From contig JAQGDQ010000078.1 in NCBI GenBank assembly GCA_030141605.1, positions 62,001 through 126,000 on the forward strand: 64,000 nt of DNA. Direction: 5' to 3'. The stretch's first letter is position 1. The number at the start of each line of letters is the position of its first letter. The DNA comes from Tubiluchus corallicola (lineage: Eukaryota; Priapulida; Priapulimorpha; Priapulimorphida; Tubiluchidae). The notes beneath the pieces are model-generated. The model was not told where the DNA came from. It made no database searches and saw nothing but the letters and a program-made list of their open reading frames with translations. The position numbers and the translations under genes are program-made. This document shows positions 1 through 13,485 of this stretch, piece after piece.

Positions 1-3000
1 ATTTGACATTAGACCTAATTCTTGGCCAGTATGACAAGAATTCAGCAGACTCTGAGTTGTATTTAAGGTCTGGAAAATTTCGTATTCTCATACTCATCAC
101 TATAATTATTCATGGTGGTAATTGAACTTAAATCCACTATTTATATGTCTTTAGGTTGTTAACAAAGAAATTAAATAATATAGTCAAAATGTAAAATAGC
201 AGTTTAAATTTCGTCTCAGCTAAATTTCCATTTAACATGATTTGTTTCTTCACTTTTTACCTGTAACTCAGTACAATTACAGTGTCCGTAACTTACTTCC
301 TATTAAATTCACCTTTGAGAAAATAGAAAGAAAAGCTGGGCTTAGTTAGCCTCTCTTCAGCACTTTCTTGAGCACTTGCTCAATTTCTTATTCACACTTT
401 TCATATTTGCTTTTGCTAGTTAAAGCAAATAGTTAAACTAGTCGGGAATGCGAAGCACTGGTTTACTTGCTTTCTGAGTTTTTGCTTTCCCGAGATATGG
501 CTTTGAGATATAGACTATTACCATAACAAAGTAAACTTGTGTCAAATTTCAGCTTCCTAGCAGCTCTATAAGCCAAATTACAGATTTTTTTTCAAAATCA
601 ACTGCTCTGAAAGTCGAGCTACGGCCCACGCACATATACACACGCATTTACGGTTATCACAGTATCAAAATTTTCGTGAAATTTCGCAAATCGCATTGTT
701 TGTATCACAATGAGTAAATACCAGAATATTGAATTATATGAAAGGGAACGAATACAAGACCGGCGTCAAGGCGAAGCAAATCTGTTTATGAAAGTTACGT
801 CAACAGTGAGTAACTCAAAAAACGCTACAGCTTTCTTTTAGAATTCCTACATATTTACAGGTCTCAAAATTGCCTTCCTTTAGAGAGTTTACAGCCAGAG
901 CCCTTTATTTGACATAGCAGCGCACTCTACCGGGGGAAACTAAACATGAGACAATTTATTTTTTTCTTTATCGCCGCCAGGTGCCGCCTACATCCACTTT
1001 ATCAGTGTTTAACGTGCTCTCAGAAACGTTGGAAGTGTTAATCAGTGCATGACTACTTTCTGATTCTAGCGGCTCAGCAGTAAGCGAAAAATCCCTCAGG
1101 CGGGAGAGCAGTAAATTCTATTTAAAATGCCAACTAGTCAACAAAATAAGGCGGATAAGCTTGGAATTGGGAACAGCTAGAAGGGTGAACATTAATATGG
1201 CGCTGTGTCTTAACCTCATGTTCAAACTACAGCACGCTAAGCTCATTAGAGAAGAGATAAGAAGTTTTGTTCACAAATAGTTCCGTTAAGAACGTTAGTT
1301 TCACTGAAATTCGTATCAGATCTCCAACAGATAAAAAATATAGTACATAGTCTAGTATAATGAATAGCATCAATGTACCATATCACTCCATAGCATCAAT
1401 CATCACATTAATTTCATATTGAATTGCATTGCTTTCATGTCCTACCGAAGCTCGCTGTTTTCAATTACGTACATGATGCTTTCTTTGCTGTATCGTACAA
1501 ATCATATCATATGCAATATCAGGTCAAATCACATTATAATATTATGTAACGTCGTATCACATTACACGGAAAGATTCAGCGTTTTGACAAATAAAACATA
1601 AAATAATTTGGACAACAATGGGTTTTCTGTGTCAACTAAATTGTTACTGATAACTCTTTCAGGCAACCATTTGAAAATCATCAGTATTGAAATTACTTAA
1701 TAGGAAACCCATTCTGTCCAAAAATGCTTACACCAATTTGATTCAATATGATAAGAATATTCATCATGTTCAACGATCGCAATGAGTAAAATAAAGGAAA
1801 CAACACGATTAAAGAGGTAAGTGGAAAAATTTCCTCAGCCAAAGTTAAACTTCGTCAACTGAAACACATTAAAACGGTTGGTTTTCTTGCGAAGATTAGA
1901 TCTAAAAAAAACGTAATCAATGATTTACCTTTCTAGAGTTAAACACAGTAACACGCGTTTTTACTTTTTATTGCATTGTTATCTGCGCTAACTGAACTTT
2001 ATGCAAAATGCAGTGTTTTGGTCGCTGTTTGCAGAATAAGGGATCACAGATGAAAAACGGCAATAAAGTCTAAAGCAATCTGTACAGGGTTGTTTAAATA
2101 TTCAAAAAAATTAAAAAATTCTTTAAGGCAAAACTTAACCTCATCTAGCCAGAGTTGCTTACGCTAAGCAGCTGGTGAGACAGAAGTCAATCAGACACTG
2201 CCATATTGGATTGAGATACGTACTTGACGTTATAATCACCGAGTTGAATTGTTTAGAACACAAAACTGTCGTTACTTTTACTTTGCTTTCGTATCGCAAA
2301 AACTACTGATCGGCAAAGAATGTGAACGGAAGAGAGTTATTAAAAAACTGCGCGAAGTGAACGAAGATTTGTGAAATTTTCCCGTGCTTACGTACTATAA
2401 TTGCGATTTTATATATTAACTGCAGCCTGAAATTAAGTAATACTATGATGTATAAATTTTAAATACAGGAAATGAAGTTTACAGACATATTTTATTTTTA
2501 AGCTATACATGGTACAGACACTCCAAAACCAAAGGAATTATTTATCCAAACTAATCACGTTAAAGTTATTGAACTGAATTTATTCAGGGGTAAAGACATT
2601 ATAATTATATTATTGGCTGGCATGCGACCTAGGCTTTCAAATCATTTCAAAATGACAATTTTTTTATTGTTATCTTGCTTACACCACAGAAATAATTATC
2701 AAGCGGCGTACATATTACAATATAAAAATTAAAATCAAAAGAATATATTTAATCTATCAAACAATTGATACAAAGACACAAAGATTTGTACCTAATTCAC
2801 AGCTCAAATGCTTAACTTTAAAAATAATAAATAAACACTTAAGAATTTTGAGGAGCAAGAAGCGTTTACGATTTATTAAAGTCACCAGAAATGACCAATA
2901 ATAATGTTAATAAAAGGTATTACTAAATATCCACATACAGCATGCAATAACAGATGATAAATAATTATGATGTTGGCAAAGACAAGATATGCAATCCATC

Positions 3001-3071
3001 TTTTGAACGTAAACATCTCAACACAACGCCAAGTAAATGTATTAATAAAGTGTCTCTCATTGGTGCGGTGA
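1..3071. other. Non-coding, no gene recognised
   Basis: AT-rich sequence with only short open frames on both strands. I saw no protein similarity, no convincing exon flanked by splice sites, and no RNA gene. Confidence 0.5.
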
Positions 3072-3708
3072 TTCCTTAAAGGAAGACAGGATGATTTTTC
3101 ATATATATTACTATCCCATTTTCAAATCCGATAAAAAGTATACATTTTAACACAATTAATACTGCAAAAGTGCTTCTGATAATCATTAAATAATCGATTA
3201 ATACTTAACGGCGGGCGAGCCCAACTATTGATGACATCACAAACTAACATAATTTTCAATAGCAAAAATATTCTGCGAGCGTGTCGTACGTGTTTGCGAA
3301 AACGAAAATTGAAGTACAGTGCTGCTGTAAGACATTCAGTGGGTTGTACTAAAATTAGGCATGTTTTAAGATAAAAATTCAAATTTCAAATTTACTGCTG
3401 TGCTCGCGCATGAGCTGTCGAACGTGTGTAGTTCGTCAGAAACTAACACATCTGAAATGAGAGGTACAGTACCTGTTTTTCTATAATGCGTTTCCGAAAT
3501 GCAGGCGTTAATGGCCGTCTAACTAGCGAATGGCGAAAATGCATGAACAGCGAAGAACTAGTGGCGCGAATGCGAAGTTGTATTCGTGTGGTAATAATTC
3601 TTCACGGAAGTCATTTTTGAAAAAACAGTGTGATCCCTTTCAATGTTTTAAAGAGTACATTGTTTTGACCTACAGTTTAAGATTGTGTCCGGTTTTGCTT
3701 TAAAGGAA
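3072..3708. repeat. MITE-like repeat, copy A of a three-copy family
   Basis: The left end TTCCTTAAAGGAAGACAGGA is similar to the reverse complement of the right end (TCCGGTTTTGCTTTAAAGGAA at 3688-3708), giving imperfect terminal inverted repeats of about 20 bp. The interior aligns by eye, with many substitutions, to 12,871-13,485, and the last ~280 bp to about 36,700-36,986. Shared blocks include AAGCCCAACT/GAGCCCAACT followed by a GATGACATCACAAA stretch, and a GTACAGTACCTGTTTTT stretch. No transposase is encoded, so this looks like a non-autonomous DNA transposon. I see no clear target-site duplication. Confidence 0.6.
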
Positions 3709-4371
3709 AGGCTAAGCCTTCTGAGAAAATAAGCTTATTTCAATGTTGGTGAAAAGAAGTTAGAAAAATTTAATATATAAATGTATTAAGCACCTAATGT
3801 AATCAGTAAACCCAGGTTAATGACGCGTTCACTTGAAATTGTATGATCGCTTGAGCTCACTCATTCTGAACGTTCATTCTTCCACCAATGACGTCTATCA
3901 TTGGTTGAAGAAAACCAGCGCACTGTCATTTAAGTCAAAAGTATAATAAGTAATAAGTTTTTACAAAACATTAGACAACTAATTTTATGATATTTTTGCA
4001 TGAACATTAGGTAAGCTGCAGAAGCTAAAATTAATTTAAACAGCACGCGCTTACGAAAAGCCACGAAGTCCACCATTAACGCCAGTGAATTTTCAAGTGA
4101 GTGGTGGATGCCACCATACCGGAAAATTTCTGTAACAGCGGTAGTATAAATTAACTTTATGCTTTATAGAAAATTTTTTGCTATATTTCTTCGTTATATT
4201 TTTCTAAGTTTAAACGATAACAGTGAAATAAATCCAAAATCCAAGTGACTTGTCCTTTCTTTTAATGATATACGTTTAGGCGCACGCGTCAATATCATGT
4301 CAAATGTTTTGACAGCGTTACCTCAAGTATTCAAGGTTGCGTGCATACAACATATGTAGGGTAATGAGTAA
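3709..4371. other. Non-coding interval
   Basis: No open frame or repeat that I recognise between the MITE-like copy and the duplicated unit. Confidence 0.4.
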
Positions 4372-5060
4372 TACATCACTTGACAATGCGTCAGAAAAAT
4401 AAAAATTGGATATTTTAGAAGAAAATCATTCTATTACTAAACAACAAGAAGCACCAAGGGCGCACAAATGCACACAGAAACGGACGTTTCCGTCCAACAT
4501 TTTCCGTTCTAAAACTTTATCCACTAAACACATACCCGCGCAAAAAAACGCTAAAACGGGCAGAAATGTGGTTTCTGGCTGCATTTCCGGCCTGCTTAAG
4601 AAAAGTAAACGTCGTTTTTGCGTTCTCTCAATTTTTGCGCAAAGCAACTGGGTGAATATTCCCATTTAATGTTACCAGTACCAATAAAACGACTATTTGC
4701 ACAAAAAACACAAAGCAAGCACTAAACAACTAAGCAAAAGAAAGATGTTAAATTTGAGTATTTTGTCTAAATTTATTTTATTCAGTAAAAATTAATATCA
4801 TATCCCTGTGACATGGTTCACAGCTTAAAAGAACCTATAGTAAACCGACTCACTGACTGACTAGCCGACTAACTAACCAGGTGATTTACGAATTAACTCT
4901 TTGATTAACTGACCAACTTCTTGTTTACCTGACTGACTAATCAACACTCTGCTTGACCAATTCACATAATTACTGCTAGTGATGGTATAGGATTAACTTA
5001 TGCGGAGCCAGGCACAGTGTAGTGATTGACTAACCAACTCACTCGCTGATTTAACGACTA
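4372..5060. repeat. Diverged direct duplication, unit 1, with CTGA-type minisatellite
   Basis: This unit aligns with 6,108-6,790. It begins with a shared TGACAATGCRTCA block followed by TTGGATATTTT, continues with a shared block of CTAAACAACTAAGCAAA and CAGTAAAAATTAATATC (about 4,721-4,800 and 6,438-6,512), and ends in a tract built from short units such as CTGACTGA, ACTAACTGA and AACTGACC. A similar degenerate CTGA tract runs on to about 5,480. The open frames inside it on both strands (for example 4,406-4,669) lie in repeat sequence and are not considered genes. Confidence 0.6.
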
Positions 5061-5480
5061 AGCTGTGAAAATTGGCTAAGCCAGTGACCGACGAATTACC
5101 TCATCTAAAGTCAGTGACAGACTGATTACATGACTGACAGATCGACTAACTGACACAACTGGCTGACTGACCGTTAAATTCACTGAATATGTGAATAAAT
5201 CAGTCACTAAGTTCAAAACCGACTGCCGGCCTCCTCAATACCCAATAACCAACTAAATCAACTAGTTATTCACTCATTAATTAACTGACAATTTGGTTGA
5301 ATCACTTACCGATCTGACTAAGAAAATTACCAAGTGAATGACTGAGGTACTTAGGTAGTTTAATGAAAAGCTGACAGGTGACTAACTAATTGATAAAATG
5401 ACTAATTAAATGAAAGACCAAGTCATTGGCTTAATAAACTCATCTGTTCAGCTTAACTAGTTGTTTGGATTGACAATGTA
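5061..5480. repeat. Degenerate CTGA/ACTAA minisatellite tract
   Basis: The tract is rich in short permuted units (CTGACTGA, GACTAACTGA, AATTACC) and continues the array in the preceding unit. The units are too diverged to give one period by eye. Confidence 0.5.
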
Positions 5481-6107
5481 TTAACTCACCAGATTAGAGT
5501 TCATCTTACCCTAGAAAAATATTTTTGTTTCTGTGCGGTCACAGACATCAACAAAATAAGCAAACTTGAGCAAAGCTTAAGTATTGCAGTTTTTGCGTAC
5601 ATACTTGTGCCAGTGTTCGAACACATACTGTGCAGAACTAAAGACATAGGGCTGTACTTTATTTCCTACAACTTTATCATTTTGTGACCATGAAATTTCA
5701 ACCTTATGAATAACATAATACAATGCAAATAAAGGCCATGAAAGGTCTGTCGAAAAGCTACAATAATTAAATAAACACTAAACGCCTTGGGCAGGGTTAA
5801 CTACCTCAAAACCCAGCCACTGCTGATTTTAATGAATATTTAATAATACAGGTGGGCAACATAAATGATTTTGAATAGTGTTATGAAAGTCACAGCTAAA
5901 AGGTGTGCACCGTTTAGCAGTGAAAAACTATTTTATAATGTTTTGCCGCAACTTTTGCTTTATGGCCATATAACAAAAAAGTTAATAAAACTACTAATGA
6001 AACTGAAACATTTTAAATCAAATGTCCGATATTCTGCAAATTTCTAAAATGATAACAAATATAATCGAGTAGTGCACTGACAAGAACTGAGCGAGCAAAG
6101 TTGAGTG

Positions 6108-6790
6108 CATCAGTTGACAATGCATCAAGAAAAGAAAACTTGGATATTTTTAAGAAAACCATTCTACTGTGAAACAAGAAACAAGTTAATATGTTGTTTA
6201 TTAGCGCAGACAATCGTTCGGACAGCAATTGTCGTTTTCAATGCTATAAATCAAGACAAAACAATTAATTGGCACAATTATGACACTACTAAATGCAATG
6301 CAACTGTATTATGCAACTTCAGCGTAAATTATAGTTACCGCACCCAGGGGCAGCATACAGCAAATTATAAAGAGTTTTTATCTTGCTTCATTTTTGAACA
6401 GTAAAACGAGTGTTTGTAGAAAAGCACAAAGCGAGCATACTAAACAACTAAGCAAATGAAAGACTTCAATTTTAGTATTTTGTCTTAAATAATTTTATAC
6501 AGTAAAAATTAATATCGCAAGTTTGTAACATAGTTTACGGCTTTTAAAAACTATAGTAAATCAACTGACTTATGAGACAGCTGACTCGCTGACTAACTGA
6601 TCTGGTAATTTATGGATTAACTCCTTGAATAACTAACCAGCTTCTTGTTTAGTTGACTGACTAATCAACTCACTGACTAACAAATTCACACAACCACAGC
6701 TAGTGGTTGGGTAACTTTTATTGACTGATAGTCCTGAATAGTGCAGTAATTGACTAACCAACTCAATCACTGATTTAACAACTAATGAGC
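6108..6790. repeat. Diverged direct duplication, unit 2
   Basis: This is the second copy of the unit at 4,372-5,060, in the same orientation and about 1.7 kb away. The blocks occur in the same order (TGACAATGCATCA, TTGGATATTTT, CTAAACAACTAAGCAAA, CAGTAAAAATTAATATC, then the CTGA-rich tract). The middle parts differ strongly, so the copies are old or one has an internal replacement. Confidence 0.55.
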
Positions 6791-6984
6791 TGATAAAAGC
6801 ACACTAGCAGCAAGTCTTACATCATGATTGTCAGCACAAACCATGTTACTCAGTGGCAAAGGGTGTGCATTAGTAAAACCAAACCAGCATTACAAGAGTA
6901 AAATTGTTTAAAAAACTTCGCAAATGCATATAATTAAAAATGTTCATTTCTGGCCAGTATACATGCATAACACAATACACACTT

Positions 6985-7370
6985 GTTTTAGGTACCACAC
7001 CACACCACAGATTTGAAACACACCCTTTCGCACACATCACACCACACATGTTCACATCACGTCACATCACACCATACATTTCATCACCTCTGGTACACAC
7101 CACAGCATACCACAAATTTAACCTTATGCACCTCTGGGTACACACCACACCACCACGCCACACATTTGCTTAACACTCTTTAGCACACACATCACACACT
7201 GGCTCACACATTTTGGTACCAACCACACCGCAACACACCACGTCACTGCACACTGCATCATGTGCATCTGACACACAGTACGCACTGTGCCACGAGCGCA
7301 CACTACACCATGTACGTGCTCACACACCATACACTTGCGTATTACATACACCTTAAGTACGCGTCATACA
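6985..7370. repeat. CACACC-rich degenerate simple repeat
   Basis: The strand is strongly purine/pyrimidine biased, with dozens of CACACCAC, CACATCAC and CATACACC words and almost no G runs. The open frames here (for example 6,940-7,173 plus and 7,124-7,351 minus) translate to His/Thr-rich or Cys/Val-rich low-complexity peptides and are artefacts of the repeat. Confidence 0.75.
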
Positions 7371-10300
7371 CTTGCAAGAACCTAGTACTTTAATAAGTTG
7401 AGAGTCTTTGTTCGGCATCAGCTACTAAAACGTTTTATAAATATTGATGCTATTGTTAGTGTCATATTATTCAAATAGTTTCAAATAGAATTTACATTTC
7501 TAAAACACAACTAAAGATAGTTGTCTAAGCAGGATGTGCACACCTGTGTTAAACGTTAATTAACTGGAACAGTAATCATGGACAGGTGTTAATAACCTTT
7601 TCAAATTAGACACAATTACAAGTTTTTCACCTAGTGCATTTACCTCCCTGAATAAGCTAGGTGGGAATGATGTGTGCTGATCAATTATAATAATTTGCAT
7701 AGAGCTTCCTTTCTCGCGTTCAGTAATCGATCATTGAGATGATTAAACTTTTATACTTACAGATTTGGAAGTCGGGAAATCCTCGACACACGCTAACCAT
7801 CCTGCCTAACATCTGAATGAAGAAGTAGGTGACCGAACAGTTAAGATGACAACATATTCACATAAATTATCTATTATTAACTCTAAATGTTTGAAAACAA
7901 TCACTGCTAGCTAATACTCGCAGATGAAAGTGAACTCATTGAATTGATTTCAAAAACAAAACAGCATCTTTCATAAATCCAGAAACGCCCACGCACTTAG
8001 CCGTTTTTTCAACATTCGCACATTTTGTAGTTAATTTTAAGAAGTTCGTAGTCCAAGTCTTCATCAATGATGGTAGTGTTCAAGAAACCAGTTCACTGTG
8101 AGAGAGAGACACAGATATTTCTCTAGACAAACACTTGACTATCTCAACTAGGTATGTCTCTATCTGTGAACGCACTCAGCTGCACAGTGAGCGAATTGTT
8201 CACAATTATTATCATTATCAGGATTTTAGCAGCGACTCGTTATCACTGATGAACTCGACTTAATAACTTTACCGGTTTATTATAATTCCAATACAGCATG
8301 CACAAACGTAGTCTAGCATATAATGAGTGAAATTAAAAATTTTCTCAGTAAGTACTCTGATCTGCAGTTTAAAACACTGACCATAAACTGTGATAAAATT
8401 CTGTATCTAAAAGTCTGAACCATAAATTTGTAGGGTAATAAGTTGCTGTCACTTTCCAAAATAAAATGCAAGACGACCTAGTTTTACAATTTTAAGTTGC
8501 ATCAGTGCATGAGAACTATAATGTCAAAAATTCACGGCACATGTTTTCACTGTAAGAAAGAGTCAAAACGTATTCTGACTAAAAGCAAATCAATATATAA
8601 GAATTCACTACACTGTTCATTGTTTTGTCATAAAATTACGCAGAACACCACATGCACAGCAGTTGTAAAACAGACAGCCGCGTACGCGCAGTTCTTTTCG
8701 CAAATGCGGTGAAACGAATTTCTGAATCAACAGACCGAAAACTATGCTGGTCCAAGGCAACGACCACAAAGTTAAAGCATTTAACAAATAAATTCAACCA
8801 TAAAATTAAGTTACAGTTACCGTTTTCTAATCCCATGAAAACGCAGCACAAGTTTTTCATAATATAAACCATCTCCTTCAGTATTTCACTAGGGCGATTA
8901 TGTCATTGTTCAATCGACAAATTTATTTTATTTAGGAAGGTTGAATTAACGGATTAGTTAAAGCGAAGCGTGCTGGTGATTGAGGAAGATTACTTTACTT
9001 CATTTAACAAGTTTAGAACAAGGCTGTCAGAAACATGTAAAGTCTGATAAATACGCTCAACACGAAACGCAATAAATGGATTATAGAACGATTAAATGCA
9101 GCCTAAAACTACCGCGAGCATCTACGCTTAGAGATACAACACATAAAAACAAAGCTATCGCTGTTTCATTTTATTGATCAATAAAATAGTGAAGCATTGG
9201 GGCACATTAAGAGTGCTATTTTTACTGTTAGAATTGGTAATGATTTTATTTCTTCATGTTCTGAAGAAATTAATGGAAAAATTCACCTAAAAGTTATATA
9301 AAAGATACTCAAAACTCAGTTTTCTATGCGTTAAAGAAAAAACAGTTGATTTCACTGCTTAGCGCACCGGATATTGTCAGCTTAAGAGGAAGTGGCACTA
9401 ACAAATAATGTTGAACAACCATTAATCTCTTGGGATGACAACCATTAATCTCTTGGGATGATATATTTAGCAAGGGACTTGCGACAGTTTTTGTCCTAAT
9501 CGACCTAGCTAGCCGAAGGCAAGATCAGGTAAATCATAAAACAAATAAATTCACCAAACATAATGAAATTATAAAAAATGGAGAACAATTACTCCATTAA
9601 CGAACTCTGTTTTTGAGCACATAATTCGTCTATTTTTATTTCAGTATTGGGTTTGCCAATGTTGAAATTTATTTTACATTCACTTGTTGTCACTTTCAGG
9701 TGCTGAGATGGAAATCTTGTGTTAAACAAATCACCATCTTTAGATCTTCAGATATAAAAATACCAGAAGTATATTGATAATAGCAACTCTCAAAGAAAGT
9801 ACTATACTTTTTATTTCAGGCTAAAATGTCAAATGTACAAAGATTTACATAATTACAGATAAAACTAAGATTAGCATAATAAAAATAATTACAAATTCGC
9901 TAAAATTGCCTAAATTCACCTAAAATTTGGTGATAAAAATTCATTCCACAGTTTGAACACATGCGATTTATATAGTGCATCAGAATTCACATTATCAACA
10001 ACATACGTGTTATTTGAGAAAGCAGTATATTTCTAAGGCTATATCTAAGATTTTCTACGCAAATGAACAAACTGTGGTAGTCGGAGATTCATGCACATGC
10101 CATATGTGCTACAATCATATCTTAATTCAAAACCTTTTCGTATTTTATTATTACAAGCTACCGGATAGACTTTTAAAGTACCAGGTTACCAGCACTGTAT
10201 GTGCTTCATACACTACTGCAGTAATACACTAGTACGTACTAATTCAAGAAAATGGTAAAATTGACGTAAAACAGTTATGACTTGATAGGAAATGTTACAC

Positions 10301-12870
10301 TGAACTCCTCCTCGTCCTTGACTATTCAATAAACAGTCAAATGCTTCAGGCAATTGAAACATTAACGCTTCCCCCACCCTCTGAATTCCCAGTATGAGTG
10401 AAAACTGACACTAACACAGCAAACTGAGATGTGGTCATTGGTCAAACAATAACATCAATAATACAACGTCCACTCAAACACATTAAAACTGGTAACTTCA
10501 TGAATTTAACTAAAAATCAGTCAAATCTGTAGTCATTTTTGAAGTGGGCAAAGTAACCAATCTGAAACAATTACTGTGATAAAAAATTTGTATGAAGCAA
10601 ATGTGCACAGAAGTTCCAGGGCAGTGCAATTAATTTTACATTTGTCTAAATCCTCTATTTTTTAATACTAATGTGTTCTAAATTACTTACCTACAAATTA
10701 ATTCTCTCTTGTAAATATTTTTGTAGTCCATGCTAGTTTTTAACATTGCATTTTATTTTTATATGTCTCCTATTTTAATTAATATAGGAACTGTACTTTT
10801 TGTACGATAGGAATTCAATTAATAATCAATAATAAATTCCCTAAGTACCACAAAGTTTATTATTTACCTCTTAACACTTGTTACAAGACATCCTATTATC
10901 ACAGTTTAACCATAATCACAAATGTGTTGAAACTGGAGTGTTATCATAAATGTCACATTGTTCTGAAATCTGCTCACCACTACAATTACCTGTTAAATCA
11001 TAGTAAAATAAAGCAGATGCCAACACTAACTCAGAGGAGAGGGTGATTCAAAAGAGATCAGCACTCTGACAGTTCTGGTAGAGGCTTGAGGAAAGGTAAA
11101 TGACTCGTATACTAGAACTTTCCATCAGTGGATGAACATCCCTTGGTCGTATAGAATGTAAAGTTGCTAACTTTGTTATTAACTGATTCTACCAAAATAG
11201 CAAAATTTCTAAATATTGTTTTCTGTATTATTGAAATGTATTATGAAATCTAATAAGATGGTGCGCTAGCTACATCATAAAATGGTACTGATAAATAATT
11301 CCTATCACTGCTGATAGTATCAGAGCCTTATAGATAGTTACACTACAATTTATATAATACAACGTTTAATATTACTGCCATTAACAAACTGTACTAGGGA
11401 TCGTAAACATAACCAATTTAAAATCTTTAGTAAACCTTGAAATATCAGCATATCGTACAGTTAAGCTTCGAGTGGGAGCCTACGGCTGTATATTTAACGT
11501 AAAAATGCAATATGCGTGCAGCTTTCTATCCTGCCGGCTTTAATAAACCTTAATTAACAAAACAATAGCTAGATACAAGTAATGAAACAAATTGCAGCAC
11601 AATGCCATTTCTCCTACATAACCTTGAAATAGGAAGAACAGAAACAAAAGACTGAAGGCATTAACGATGCTTTTAAAGATGACCTACATATCAGAACCAC
11701 GCTTCTCTAAATGAGTTGCTTGAAAACTTGTATGAATTTTGACACAAAACAAAAATGAGGTCACACAATTACAGATAAATTCAAAAACTTGTTGACATGC
11801 AAAACGGTGCCCATTTTACTTATCAAAGATTACTTTAACAGTTGTGGTAACAAAAAAGTGAATAATACAGAGGTGTACTTAGGTATGGATTACTGGTTCA
11901 AAAGATAATAGCTCGCTGTTACAGTAACTGGTCACTTTGTGCCCTTTAGCTACGTTAAGCTATAAGATCCTGGTGAAAGCCAACTTAAAGTGAAAACAGT
12001 CTCACCCAAACCTTAAGTTATTCAGGACTTTATCAAGCACGCGATCATTGGTCAACTTAATTTAGAGAACAGAATCATGTAAACATCAATTTACATCTCA
12101 TGGATAAGTATATAGCATTTTTATGTACATGTACAAACCAAAATGTTTGTAGTTATAACAGATGAACTAAAACCTTGGTCAAATTGGTCAAATTGAACGA
12201 AAATCTGTAAAGAGCTACTGCACTAGAAGGCTTTGCTATTTTTACTATCTTTTTCAGGGACCTCAAGAGCCTCAGAAACCAATCTGATGACAAGTCGGGT
12301 ATCTCGCATTGAAAAACTCTTTCATAGCTCATGAGGAAGGGATGTACCTTGTTGAAATTCTACTAACAGTATACCAAACAGGAAAAAATTAAAATAATAA
12401 ATTAAAATGCTGAAAACTAGAATGCTGGCAATAGAATAATGAAAAACCATGAGGTGGGAAACAAATGAGTACTGCGTGTGACCCTGACCTGGCACCTTTC
12501 ATTTTCTTTATAGGCCAGGTGGAGAACCTTAACCCAGTTTTGGCAACCACAGCTTATGAGATTTAAAGCAAACATGAGTGTTACAAGCACTGGCACTTTT
12601 GACCCGACATTCTCCTTAAATTCATGTTAACCAGGAAAAATTTCATGGGGGAAGACTCATATCAAGAGTCAGCAGAACTTGAGTTTGAGGACTTAAGAAC
12701 CAATAGCTGTGATAAAGGTAGCCTTGACTAGTTGGGATTTGACCTTTTATTCCCATAACATAGACCTGTAAGAAGCAGAGAAGAGCACAAGGTGAACAAT
12801 GTAAACAAGTTTGTTTACATAGTATCAACAGCTTTCAAGTTTTAGGTTTGTGTCGAGCCATAAATAAACG
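7371..12870. other. Non-coding interval with no recognised gene
   Basis: Searched on both strands for Tec-family parts (zinc motif, SH3, SH2, kinase HRD and DFG motifs) as the possible continuation of the minus-strand PH gene, and none was seen. A 23-bp unit is tandemly duplicated at 9,421-9,461 (ATTAATCTCTTGGGATGA twice). Short open frames at 8,497-8,872 on both strands have no recognisable product. Confidence 0.45.
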
Positions 12871-13485
12871 TTCTTAAATGAAAACAGTACGATTTTTCAT
12901 ATCTGACCCCATTTTGAAGTTCGGTAAATAGTATGCATTTTGACACATGTAATAATCTCAAAGCATTTCTGATAATTAAATAATAGCTTAAACTTTAATT
13001 AATGGCAAGCAAGCCCAACTAGTGATGACATCACAAATGAACATAATTTTCAGTAGCACAAACATTCCATGAGCGTGTTGCACTTGTTTGAGAGAGCAAA
13101 AATTGAAGTACAGTGTTACTCTACAACATTTAGTGTGATTTACAAAACCTCGGCAAGTTTTTAAGTTTAAAATTCGATCACACGTAAGCACTCGAACACA
13201 TGTACTACGTCACAACTGAAAACCTCTTAACTGAGAGGTACAGCACCTATTTTTTGGTTAAAGCGTTTCCGAGATGTAGGCATTAGTACACGTCTAACTA
13301 GCAAATGGTGAAATGTATGTAACAGTAAAGAACTAAGAGTGCTAATTAAGAATTACATTTCAGTGGAATTAATTCTTTCATGTAAGTCATTCTTGAAAAA
13401 ATAGTATGCTTCCTTTCAATATTTTATAGGGTAGATTGTTTGGAGCTATATTTAAACATTGAGTCATGCTTTTTGTTTAAAGAAC
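12871..13485. repeat. MITE-like repeat, copy B
   Basis: Similar over its length to 3,072-3,708, including the left end (TTCTTAAATGAAAACAGTAC against TTCCTTAAAGGAAGACAGGA) and a degenerate right end (TTTTTGTTTAAAGAAC). The shared internal block GCCCAACTAGTGATGACATC and its surroundings place it in the same family. The minus-strand frame at 12,988-13,191 is inside the repeat and has a counterpart frame in copy A at 3,122-3,382. This gives a weak hint of an ancestral short frame or simply shared ancestry. Confidence 0.6.

Noticed and set aside
4406..4669. Overlapping open frames on both strands (87 and 79 codons)
   Set aside because: They lie within a repeated unit and mirror each other. No known protein features.
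6940..7351. Frames in the CACACC tract
   Set aside because: Low-complexity His/Thr and Cys/Val/Trp peptides produced by the simple repeat.
7741..7840. Minus-strand stretch with acceptor-like CAG, ATG and a GTAAGT donor
   Set aside because: The encoded ~17 residues match nothing known and no neighbouring exon fits. It could be a chance pair of splice sites.
12241..12360. Open minus-strand stretch of about 69 codons
   Set aside because: It starts right after a stop, shows no family features and does not fit the Tec-type gene upstream.
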